Of a DNA stretch of 64,000 nt, positions 9,168 through 16,306 are shown piece by piece (positions within the stretch are counted from its first letter, which is position 1; each line of letters opens with the position of its first letter). Position numbers and translations under genes: made by a program. This DNA is from Methylotenera sp. (GTDB lineage: Bacteria; Pseudomonadota; Gammaproteobacteria; Burkholderiales; Methylophilaceae). The notes beneath the pieces are model-generated. The model ran no database searches and was not told the DNA's origin. It was given only the letters and a program-made list of their open reading frames with translations. The stretch is from contig NZ_JAQSCU010000010.1 of NCBI RefSeq assembly GCF_029945535.1, forward strand, positions 567,290 through 631,289. Direction: 5' to 3'.

Positions 9168-9938
9168 TTAATGGAAAACGAGTTTTAAGCCCACAAAAAT
9201 CAATATTAATGCAAGTGCAATGCGCACCCAGTGCTCAGCCATTTTTGAGCTTAAGTGACTGCCAATCCAAATGCCAGGGATTGAGCCGATTAACAAAGTG
9301 CCGAGTAAGTTGTAGTCTACCGTGCCAATGCTTGCATGGCCAAGCCCCGCAACCAGAGTAAGCGGTACTGCATGAGCAATATCTGAACCAATAATAGTAA
9401 GAATTGGCCTACGCGGATAAATGATTAATAAGGCTGTTACCCCCAATGCACCTGCGCCCACCGAAGTTAGCGTGACTAATGCACCTAAAACTAAGCCTAA
9501 TATTATGGTTAAATAAGGTGTCCATTTTTCATTCACTAGATGTTCTTTTGTTGAAAATTTAACCAACTGATTACGGAATAACACAGAAAGTGACGTCACT
9601 AATAATGCAATTCCGAGCCAAAATTTAATTGTATTTACTGCCGCATCTGAAGCGATGTCTTGGTTACGCAAATATAGTGTGGTTAGAATAGAGGCGGGTA
9701 CACTACCATATGCTAACAGCCGTACTATTTTCCAATCGATATTGCCTAGTTTGCCGTGTGCAAAAATACCTACACTTTTTGTTACTGAGGCGTAGAGCAA
9801 ATCAGTGCCTACAGCTAAAGCGGGTTTGATGTGAAAAAACAGCACGAGAATCGGCGTCATGAGTGAACCGCCACCAACACCAGTCAAACCAACCAACATG
9901 CCGACCACAAAGCCAGCAATAATGTAACCAAATTCCAT
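9168..9938 (-). CDS. TauE/SafE family membrane permease
   Basis: 256 residues, almost wholly hydrophobic with about eight membrane segments. The family signature repeats are visible: GMLVGLTGVGGGSLMTPIL near the N-terminus and GALVTLTSVGAGALGVTALL in the second half, the two homologous halves of TauE/SafE (DUF81) transporters. Members move sulfite, sulfonates or other anions. As the first gene of the cys run and divergent from cysB, it is probably part of the sulfur regulon, either importing a sulfur source or removing excess sulfite. Direction and substrate cannot be told from the sequence. Confidence 0.85.
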   Translation of the reverse strand: MEFGYIIAGFVVGMLVGLTGVGGGSLMTPILVLFFHIKPALAVGTDLLYASVTKSVGIFAHGKLGNIDWKIVRLLAYGSVPASILTTLYLRNQDIASDAAVNTIKFWLGIALLVTSLSVLFRNQLVKFSTKEHLVNEKWTPYLTIILGLVLGALVTLTSVGAGALGVTALLIIYPRRPILTIIGSDIAHAVPLTLVAGLGHASIGTVDYNLLGTLLIGSIPGIWIGSHLSSKMAEHWVRIALALILIFVGLKLVFH

Positions 9939-10017
9939 ATGGAGTATCCGTTAATTAAAGCAATTTATTGAACATTTTCTTAAGCATCGGCACTATATCA
10001 GGTCTAAATAATTTTTT

Positions 10018-10044
10018 TAGAATATGTTATTCTATATGTATAAT
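10018..10044 (+). promoter_or_regulatory. Candidate LysR-type operator and -10 box before cysB
   Basis: TAGAATA (10018-10024), TGT, TATTCTA (10028-10034) is a perfect 7-bp inverted repeat with the T-N-A spacing common in LysR-type sites. It is followed by TATAAT (10039-10044). The pair sits in the 148-bp divergent gap between tauE and cysB, where CysB could control itself and the cys operon. No good -35 box is seen. Confidence 0.4.
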
Positions 10045-10086
10045 TTTTAGTTATATTGAATTGCTCAAAATTGAAATGACAGGACT

Positions 10087-11016
10087 ATGAAACTACAACA
10101 ATTACGCTACCTTAATGAGGTTGCTCGTCAAGATCTTAATATTACCAGTGCTGCTGATGCTTTATATACCTCGCAGCCGGGAGTGAGTAAGCAGATTCAG
10201 TTATTTGAAGAAGAGATCGGTTTGCAAGTATTTTTACGCAACGGAAAGCGACTTACGGGTATTACTGAGCCGGGTGAGCAGATATTATCTTTGGCTGCAA
10301 AAGTCATGCATCAAATAGATAATATTAAACGTGTGGGTGATGAGTTTAGTAATATTGAAACAGGTACCTTAACCATTGCGACTACGCATACTCAAGCGCG
10401 TTACAAATTACCTGCTGTAGTCAAATCGTTTATGACAGCTTATCCACATGTTAAATTAAATATTCATCAAGGTAATCCCAGTCAAGTGGCTGAGCAAGTG
10501 GCGAAGGGCGATGCCGATGTTGGTATTGCTACTGAATATATCAGTGATTTTGAGAATCTATTGTGCTTACCTTGTTATGAGTGGAATCGTTGCGTGGTGG
10601 TGCCACATGGACATCCTTTGCTATTAGATGGCGCGTTGACACTTGAGAAGTTAGCTGCGTATCCTTTGATTACCTACGATTTTGGCTACACAGGTGGTAG
10701 CTTGGTATCAAAAACATTTAGCGAAGCTGGCGTTTCACCAAACGTTGTATTGACGGCCATTGACGCTGACGTGATTAAAACCTATGTGACATTGGGGCTG
10801 GGCGTTGGTTTACTAGCGAATATGGCGTATGACCCTGAGCGCGATTCAAATTTAGCGATGGTAGATGTCAGCCATTTATTCCCTAATAGCACGACTTATT
10901 TAGGTGTTCGTAAAGACGCCTTCTTGCGTGGTTATATGTACGGCTTCATTGAGCTTATGGCGCCAAGCTTTAATCGTAAAGCGGTGAATGAAGCACTTAA
11001 AATAAGCGGTACATAA
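10087..11016 (+). CDS. cysB: CysB-type LysR transcriptional regulator
   Basis: 309 residues. The N-terminal winged helix-turn-helix (MKLQQLRYLNEVARQDLNITSAADALYTSQPGVSKQI) is very close to CysB, including TSQPGVSKQIQLFEEE. The rest is a periplasmic-binding-like effector domain with TATHTQARYKLP, where CysB/Cbl proteins bind sulfate or acetylserine-type ligands. It probably activates the divergent tauE-cys operon under sulfur limitation. It is followed after 26 bases by a lipoprotein gene that may be co-transcribed. An inverted repeat and a TATAAT lie 43-69 bases upstream of its start. Confidence 0.93.
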   Translation: MKLQQLRYLNEVARQDLNITSAADALYTSQPGVSKQIQLFEEEIGLQVFLRNGKRLTGITEPGEQILSLAAKVMHQIDNIKRVGDEFSNIETGTLTIATTHTQARYKLPAVVKSFMTAYPHVKLNIHQGNPSQVAEQVAKGDADVGIATEYISDFENLLCLPCYEWNRCVVVPHGHPLLLDGALTLEKLAAYPLITYDFGYTGGSLVSKTFSEAGVSPNVVLTAIDADVIKTYVTLGLGVGLLANMAYDPERDSNLAMVDVSHLFPNSTTYLGVRKDAFLRGYMYGFIELMAPSFNRKAVNEALKISGT

Positions 11017-11042
11017 TTCACTTTCAAATTTGGAGTGTCGCG

Positions 11043-11597
11043 ATGCAGAAACATTTTTTACTTGCAGCTTTATTGATAACAGTCATTGGCTGTAGTACCG
11101 TAAAGCCAGCAATCTCAGAGAAAGTTGAGTTGTCAGGACAGGTGCGAGCAGGCATGCCACCGATAGACAACACTACTGCGATTTATGAGTTGGCGGTGCA
11201 TGATGGGGTGAGTTATCAAGATGTGGTGGATAGTCTTAAAAGCCTCTCTGAAGGCAAGAACTTTGTTAATCCTGCCAACTTTCCTATTGGCGAACACATC
11301 AAAAAACGTGGTATAGATCCGCAAGGCATCAAGGAAGTGCATAGCTTCTGTAATTTGAGTTTGGGCACTGATATTTTCTTAGATCATCCCGAGTTTTTGG
11401 TATTCGCACCTTGTCGCATAGCGATATATGAAAAGCCAGATGCAAACAAAAAGCTAAAACTGTTCATTGGTTTAGCAAGACCAACGTTTGATTTAAAAAG
11501 TATCAAAAATCCAACGCCACGCGCCCAAAAAGCTGCTCAAGAGCTAGAAAATACCTTGCTGGAAATTATAGATAAAGCGAGCAAGGGAGATATTTAA
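11043..11597 (+). CDS. Hypothetical lipoprotein
   Basis: 184 residues. It starts with a lipoprotein signal (MQKHFLLAALLITVIGCS), with the lipobox Cys at residue 17, so it should be anchored to a membrane facing the periplasm. The mature part is soluble and I recognise no family. It has two cysteines (CNLSLGTD... and APCRIAIYEK) that could form a disulfide. A GGAG ribosome binding site precedes the ATG. It follows cysB closely and ends before a bidirectional terminator, but nothing in it points to sulfur metabolism. Confidence 0.7.
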   Translation: MQKHFLLAALLITVIGCSTVKPAISEKVELSGQVRAGMPPIDNTTAIYELAVHDGVSYQDVVDSLKSLSEGKNFVNPANFPIGEHIKKRGIDPQGIKEVHSFCNLSLGTDIFLDHPEFLVFAPCRIAIYEKPDANKKLKLFIGLARPTFDLKSIKNPTPRAQKAAQELENTLLEIIDKASKGDI

Positions 11598-11638
11598 TAA
11601 GTTGTAATGTTTGCGTGGTTAAAACTACTGTTGATAAA

Positions 11639-11669
11639 AAAAGAGCCAACTTATTAGGTTGGCTCTTTT
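11639..11669. terminator. Bidirectional terminator between lipoprotein gene and xoxF
   Basis: AAAAGAGCCAAC (11639-11650), 7-base loop, GTTGGCTCTTTT (11658-11669). The A-tract and T-tract flank a perfect stem, so it serves both convergent genes. Confidence 0.92.
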
Positions 11670-11690
11670 AGTTTACTTATTGCTTATCAA

Positions 11691-13577
11691 CTACAAGCTA
11701 AATACGTTCATAGCGCCGCCACCTGGCGCAGCGTTGTACTTAGTTAATTCTTTGTAACCACCAGCAGCACCAAGGCCATCGGTTTCATTGGTTAAGCCAA
11801 GGTTCATTGCCACGCCAGCCCAGCCACCAATACCTGATAGCACGGCAACGTATTGTTTACCTTTGTGACCGTATGTAATGGCATTACCAACCACGCCAGA
11901 ACCTACTTGGAATTTCCAAAGCTCTTTACCTGTTTTGGCATCAAGCGCTTTTACCCAGCGATCTAATGTACCGTAGAACACTAAATCAGAAGCCGTAACT
12001 AAAGCACCGCCCCAAGCTGAGAACTTCTCTTTGTTATACCAAGCAGATTTACCAGTTAGACCGTTCCATGCCATGAAGCCACCCATCACGCCATCAGGGC
12101 CTGCAAACATGGTCAGGGTTGAACCAACCCATGGTTGACCAGCTACGTATTTAGATTCAACTGGCTCATAAGTCATACATACATGGTTAAGCGGCACGTA
12201 AAACATTTTGGTTTTAGGTGAGAACGCTGAGGGTTGTTCATCTTTAACACCTAAAGCTGACGGGCAAATGCCTTTAGCGTTGTAGTCTTGGTGAGTTGAG
12301 TATTTTGGATCTTTAATCGGCACACCTGATTTCATGTCGATAGAAGTTGCCCAGTTCACGAATGGGTTCATTTTTTGCGCAACTAACAAAGTGCCGTTAG
12401 TGCGGTCAAATGTATAACCAAAGCCGTTACGGTCAAAATGTGAAGCTAGTTTCTTGCCATTAGCATCCCATAATACAATCTCATTCATGCCGTCATAATC
12501 CCACTCATCATGTGGCGTCATTTGGTAGCCCCATTTTGCCACGCCAGTGTCTAAGTCACGTGCAAAAATCGTCATAGACCATTTGTTATCACCTGGACGT
12601 ACATCCGGATTCCAAGTGCCAGGGTTACCTGTACCGTAGTACATCAAATTAAGTGCTGGATCATATGAGTACCAACCCCATGTAGGGCCGCCACCAGTTT
12701 GCCAACCATCTTTTCTAGCTTGTGGTTTTAACCAAGTTCTTACACCTAGATTAGCTTCTGGGTATTTTAAGTTTTCTTTAGGAATAGCTTTGAATGAACC
12801 ACCTAGCTTATTACCACCATTCACATCTTCATAAACTGATAATGCGCTGTAGTGCGGATTTTCTTTATTGAAGTCTTTGCCAATTAACATTTCATCATCT
12901 GGGCCTGTGCTGTATGCACGCCAAACCAACGCACCATCTTTAATGTTATAAGCTGAGATGTAGCAGCGTACGCCAAACTCACCACCTGAACAGCCAGTGA
13001 TTACTTTGTCTTTAAACACGTGTGGAGCATTGGTGTTTGATGAGCCTGATTTAGGATCAGTCACTTTAGTATCCCAAATGGCTTTACCTGTTTTGGCATC
13101 TAATGCAACTAAAACACCGTCATTCTGTTGCAGGAAAATCTTGCCATCGCCGTAACCTAAGCCTTTGTTCACGTTGTCGCAACATAATACTGCTTGAACG
13201 CTAGCATCTTGTTTTGGAAAGTATGACCAAACAATTTTTTGATCATTGTTTAAGTCCAAAGCATATACGTTATTTGGAAATGCAGTATGGACGTACATAA
13301 TGTCGCCAACAACTAATGGTGCACCTTCGTGACCACGGTTAACACCTGTGGCGAATGTCCAAGCAAGTTTTAACTTTTTAACATTGCTTTTGTTGATTTG
13401 TGACAAACGGCTATAACCTGTGTTGCTGTAATCTTTACGTGGTTGAGTCCACTGATTATCATCGTTCATCAGTTTTAATTGTTCGTCATCAGCAAAAGCG
13501 GGTGTGCTCATTAAGCCAAAAAGTCCTGCGCTTAACACTAGGCCGGCACCAAATTTACGTTTAAATTGATGGTTCAT
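11691..13577 (-). CDS. xoxF: XoxF4-type lanthanide-dependent methanol dehydrogenase
   Basis: 628 residues from the ATG at 13577, which has an AGGA ribosome binding site; an upstream in-frame TTG at 13589 is less likely. This periplasmic PQQ enzyme oxidises methanol to formaldehyde or formate. A Sec signal peptide ends at PAFA (about residue 29). The vicinal disulfide CC is in QAVLCCDN, and the beta-propeller tryptophan-docking repeats (such as LDAKTGKELWKF) are present. In HDEWDYDGMNE, D360 is the expected catalytic base and D362, two residues on, is the extra aspartate that marks lanthanide-using XoxF; calcium MxaF has Ala there. Methylophilaceae XoxF4 is my best subgroup guess. No xoxG, xoxJ or mxa genes are adjacent. 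Confidence 0.93.
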   Translation of the reverse strand: MNHQFKRKFGAGLVLSAGLFGLMSTPAFADDEQLKLMNDDNQWTQPRKDYSNTGYSRLSQINKSNVKKLKLAWTFATGVNRGHEGAPLVVGDIMYVHTAFPNNVYALDLNNDQKIVWSYFPKQDASVQAVLCCDNVNKGLGYGDGKIFLQQNDGVLVALDAKTGKAIWDTKVTDPKSGSSNTNAPHVFKDKVITGCSGGEFGVRCYISAYNIKDGALVWRAYSTGPDDEMLIGKDFNKENPHYSALSVYEDVNGGNKLGGSFKAIPKENLKYPEANLGVRTWLKPQARKDGWQTGGGPTWGWYSYDPALNLMYYGTGNPGTWNPDVRPGDNKWSMTIFARDLDTGVAKWGYQMTPHDEWDYDGMNEIVLWDANGKKLASHFDRNGFGYTFDRTNGTLLVAQKMNPFVNWATSIDMKSGVPIKDPKYSTHQDYNAKGICPSALGVKDEQPSAFSPKTKMFYVPLNHVCMTYEPVESKYVAGQPWVGSTLTMFAGPDGVMGGFMAWNGLTGKSAWYNKEKFSAWGGALVTASDLVFYGTLDRWVKALDAKTGKELWKFQVGSGVVGNAITYGHKGKQYVAVLSGIGGWAGVAMNLGLTNETDGLGAAGGYKELTKYNAAPGGGAMNVFSL

Positions 13578-13640
13578 ATTTATCCTCAAATATAATATTT
13601 TTTAAGTTGTGTATTGCTCATGTCGCGCATTGAACGATAT

Positions 13641-13663
13641 TTGTAACAATGTGACTGTTGCAA
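13641..13663. repeat. Inverted repeat near the predicted xoxF transcription start
   Basis: TTGTAACA (13641-13648), 7 bases, TGTTGCAA (13656-13663), matching at 7 of 8 positions. It covers the start site predicted from the sigma-54 element (about 13662), so it could be an operator or part of the leader. A further ATTGAAC half-site lies at 13629-13635. Confidence 0.4.
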
Positions 13664-13672
13664 TGTAGTTAT

Positions 13673-13689
13673 TGCAATTGATGTGCCAA
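13673..13689 (-). promoter_or_regulatory. Sigma-54 (-24/-12) promoter of xoxF
   Basis: Read on the minus strand: TTGGCACATCAATTGCA. This matches YTGGCACGRNNNTTGCW at all of TTGGCAC and TTGCA with exact spacing; only the two bases between the blocks' conserved cores differ. It puts transcription start near 13662, giving a leader of about 85 bases before the xoxF ATG. The divergent gene encodes a sigma-54 activator with the GAFTGA loop, which strongly supports the call. Confidence 0.85.
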
Positions 13690-13814
13690 CATCAAAAATT
13701 GGCAATATAAAGTAGTTTTAACGGAATAAAATGGTTTAAAATCAATCAACTATTTTTATTAAATGCTCGTATGCGTTGGTGAGATATTCATTAATTTTTT
13801 AATACTGTGTCAAT

Positions 13815-13847
13815 ATTGAACAATGTGTTACGTGACAGTTGTTCAAT
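13815..13847. promoter_or_regulatory. Candidate upstream activator site for the sigma-54 regulator
   Basis: ATTGAACAA (13815-13823), 15 bases, TTGTTCAAT (13839-13847) is a perfect 9-bp inverted repeat. The spacer contains TGTTACGTGACA, itself near-palindromic (10 of 12). The site is about 150-185 bases upstream of the predicted xoxF start and 37-69 bases before the regulator's ATG. That suits both enhancer activation of xoxF and autoregulation of the divergent gene. Confidence 0.5.
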
Positions 13848-13883
13848 TAAGTTGCTCACCCGAATTGGAAGCTTTACTAGGTC

Positions 13884-15809
13884 ATGAATCATTTTTCGAT
13901 AGATCGCACGCAGAGCGTTTCGCAAGCCAGAAACGACTTCTTAACCAAAGGCAATGTTGAGCAAGGCAGTATTGCCGAAGCCATAGAGCGCTCGTGGCGG
14001 CGTTGTCTTGCCAATGGCGTGAATGCCCATTCACCATCTAATTTGGAAGTCATTACAGCTCAAGAACTCGCGCTGAAGCGTGAGCAAAATCGCCAGTTGC
14101 TTTCACTTGCTCTACCCGAAATGGAAACCCTGAACGAGCAAATTGCGCATACGCGGAATATTGTGATTTTGACTGATGACCAAGGGGTGATTTTAAATAG
14201 CCTAGGCGGCCATCATTTGCTAAGAGAAGAGCAACGCATTGCCCTGTCGCCGGGCGCATCTTGGCGTGAAGACCATCGTGGGACCAATGCCATCGGCACC
14301 GTGTTGATAGAGCAATCTGCCATGACAGTGCAGGGTGCCGAACACTTTATGGCTTACCATCACTCGCTGAGTTGTTCTGCTGTGCCTATCTTTGGCGCCA
14401 AAAATCAACTGATTGCCACACTAGATGTATCGAATGACTCGAACACTTCGCAGCAGCACACGTTGGCGTTAGTCAAAATGTCTGCGCAGATGATTGAAAA
14501 TAGGCTTTTCTTAGCCAGCCATCAAAGCGATATCGTCTTACATTTTCATGCGAGGCCTGAGTTTATCGGTACCTTGTGGGAAGGCGTTGCTATGTTTACT
14601 GAAACTGGACAATTAGTGGCGAATAATCGTAGTGGGCAATTTCAACTCAGCCTAAATTCGCAAAATAGTCAGCCAATTGATTTTGAAAATATTTTTGATA
14701 TTCCGCTCGCAAATTTACTCAGACAAATGAATGGTGCTGATAAGTTAATCGTGCCATTACGATTGAATAACGGTGCGCGACTTTATGTGAAAGTAGAAAC
14801 GTTGCATAAACAGCAGCAATCCGCAGTGGCTACACGTGAAGTGAAAAGAGCTAGTGCGGCTAATTTAGATTTATTGAATAGCGGCGATGCTAAAGTTGCG
14901 CATGCGATTCAACAAATTAAAAAAGTGTTGAACCGTGATATTCCTATTTTGATTCAAGGTGAAACTGGCGTGGGTAAAGAGCTATTCGCTCGTGCGATTC
15001 ACGAGGCAAGCCCGCAACACAAAGGGCCGTGGATAGCAGTCAACTGTGCAGCCTTGCCAGAAGGCTTGATTGAAGCGGAGTTATTCGGCTACGAAGAAGG
15101 CGCATTTACTGGCGCTAAGCGTAAGGGTAGTGCGGGTAAAATAGAGCAAGCAGATGGCGGAACGCTATTTTTGGACGAAATCGGTGATATGCCGCTGGCC
15201 TTGCAAGCACGCCTATTACGCGTTCTTCAAGAACGCAAAGTCACTCCTTTAGGCAGCACAAAGTCTATTCCAGTGAACTTTGGATTGGTAAGCGCCACTA
15301 ATCAAAAGTTGAAAGAAAAAGTAGAATCTGGCGAGTTTAGAAGTGACTTGTATTATCGTCTAAATGGTTTGAGTGTGGCTTTGCCAGCATTGCGAGACCG
15401 TACTGACTTGCAGGCACTTATTGATGTCATTCTTCAGGTTGAGCAAACAAGTGACATTAATATTTCTTCTGAAGTGATGGTGGTTTTTAAAACGCATCCT
15501 TGGCCAGGTAATATTCGTCAATTACACAATGTGTTAAGAACTGCTTTAGCACTTGCAGATGGCGATGAGATTAGTGAGACACACCTTACGCAAGATTTTA
15601 TAGATGAGTTTCAAGGCCTAAATTTAGGCACTCTGCTACAACCTAAAATAGCCTCACCAAAAACTTTGGCGTTAGATTATTTAGCCGAAGATGCCATACG
15701 CTCGGCTATGCAACAACACGTTGGCAATATCTCAGCAGTGGCGCGTCAGCTTGGTATTAGCCGTAATACGTTGTATCGAAAATTGAAATTAATCGGGCTG
15801 GTTTCTTAG
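13884..15809 (+). CDS. AcoR-type sigma-54 dependent transcriptional activator
   Basis: 641 residues. Domains in order: an N-terminal helical segment with SWRRC, a GAF-like sensor (about 70-220) with the AcoR-type signature SWREDHRGTNAIGTVL and CSAVPIF, an AAA+ domain (about 325-545) with Walker A GETGVGKE near residue 359 and the sigma-54 contact loop GAFTGA near 405, and a C-terminal Fis-type helix-turn-helix (about 615-638, ISAVARQLGISRNTLYRKLK). AcoR-like proteins sense small metabolites such as acetoin or aldehydes. The gene is divergent from xoxF, which has a sigma-54 promoter, so it is probably the xoxF activator and may sense methanol, formaldehyde or metal state (inference). GGAAG, about 11 bases before the ATG, is a weak ribosome binding site. 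Confidence 0.9.
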   Translation: MNHFSIDRTQSVSQARNDFLTKGNVEQGSIAEAIERSWRRCLANGVNAHSPSNLEVITAQELALKREQNRQLLSLALPEMETLNEQIAHTRNIVILTDDQGVILNSLGGHHLLREEQRIALSPGASWREDHRGTNAIGTVLIEQSAMTVQGAEHFMAYHHSLSCSAVPIFGAKNQLIATLDVSNDSNTSQQHTLALVKMSAQMIENRLFLASHQSDIVLHFHARPEFIGTLWEGVAMFTETGQLVANNRSGQFQLSLNSQNSQPIDFENIFDIPLANLLRQMNGADKLIVPLRLNNGARLYVKVETLHKQQQSAVATREVKRASAANLDLLNSGDAKVAHAIQQIKKVLNRDIPILIQGETGVGKELFARAIHEASPQHKGPWIAVNCAALPEGLIEAELFGYEEGAFTGAKRKGSAGKIEQADGGTLFLDEIGDMPLALQARLLRVLQERKVTPLGSTKSIPVNFGLVSATNQKLKEKVESGEFRSDLYYRLNGLSVALPALRDRTDLQALIDVILQVEQTSDINISSEVMVVFKTHPWPGNIRQLHNVLRTALALADGDEISETHLTQDFIDEFQGLNLGTLLQPKIASPKTLALDYLAEDAIRSAMQQHVGNISAVARQLGISRNTLYRKLKLIGLVS

Positions 15810-15880
15810 ATTAATTCATCCATACTTTTATAGACTTATGGCTAATGTCTAAATAAATTTATATGACTTAATATTTAGTT

Positions 15881-15896
15881 TGTTATAATAAATTCA
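15881..15896 (+). promoter_or_regulatory. Candidate Zur box overlapping a -10 element
   Basis: TGTTATAATAAATTCA. The left half agrees with the proteobacterial Zur core GTTATAATATAAC over nine bases; the right half is degenerate. It contains TATAAT (15884-15889), so a bound repressor would block the promoter. The start site would fall at or next to the ATG at 15896, and there is no ribosome binding site, suggesting a leaderless message. Confidence 0.4.
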
Positions 15897-16240
15897 TGAT
15901 TCGTCGTTCATTTCTGACCTTATTCTTTGCTGTGCTGCTCGTATTTGGGCAGCAACAGGCGATGGTGCATGCTTATGTGCATACGGCAGACCTGCAACAA
16001 AAGACTTCCAATCAGCAGACTTTAAATCAAAAGTCTTCAAGTGAAGATAAGTCTAGCAATCATGCTGAAGTGTGCGGAAAGTGCTTATCACTTGCTGGCC
16101 TCACTGCGGCTATTGGTTCGCAAGCGCATATTCTCAATATTGCTTCAGGGCAATTTGAACTGTTGACGGCGTTACACCAGTCCGTCATTTCCACACGTTT
16201 CTCTTCTTACCGTTCTCGCGCTCCGCCTATCCTCGCTTAG
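15896..16240 (+). CDS. Small exported His/CxxC protein, DUF2946-like
   Basis: 114 residues. A signal peptide (MIRRSFLTLFFAVLLVFGQQQAMVHA) is followed by a Gln/Ser/Lys-rich linker, then HAEVCGKCLSLAGL. The H-x3-C-x2-C group resembles the DUF2946-type small proteins found beside copper and zinc transport genes and could bind a metal in the periplasm. It is the first gene of an operon with an outer-membrane barrel and a metal ABC binding protein and permease. A Zur-like palindrome overlaps its start region. Assignment to DUF2946 is tentative; the metal link comes from the neighbours. Confidence 0.7.
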   Translation: MIRRSFLTLFFAVLLVFGQQQAMVHAYVHTADLQQKTSNQQTLNQKSSSEDKSSNHAEVCGKCLSLAGLTAAIGSQAHILNIASGQFELLTALHQSVISTRFSSYRSRAPPILA

Positions 16241-16306
16241 TACTTAAATCTTAATCCATTCCTGTTAAGGCATGGTTTTATTTATTTTTGCAACGACGAG
16301 GTTCAC

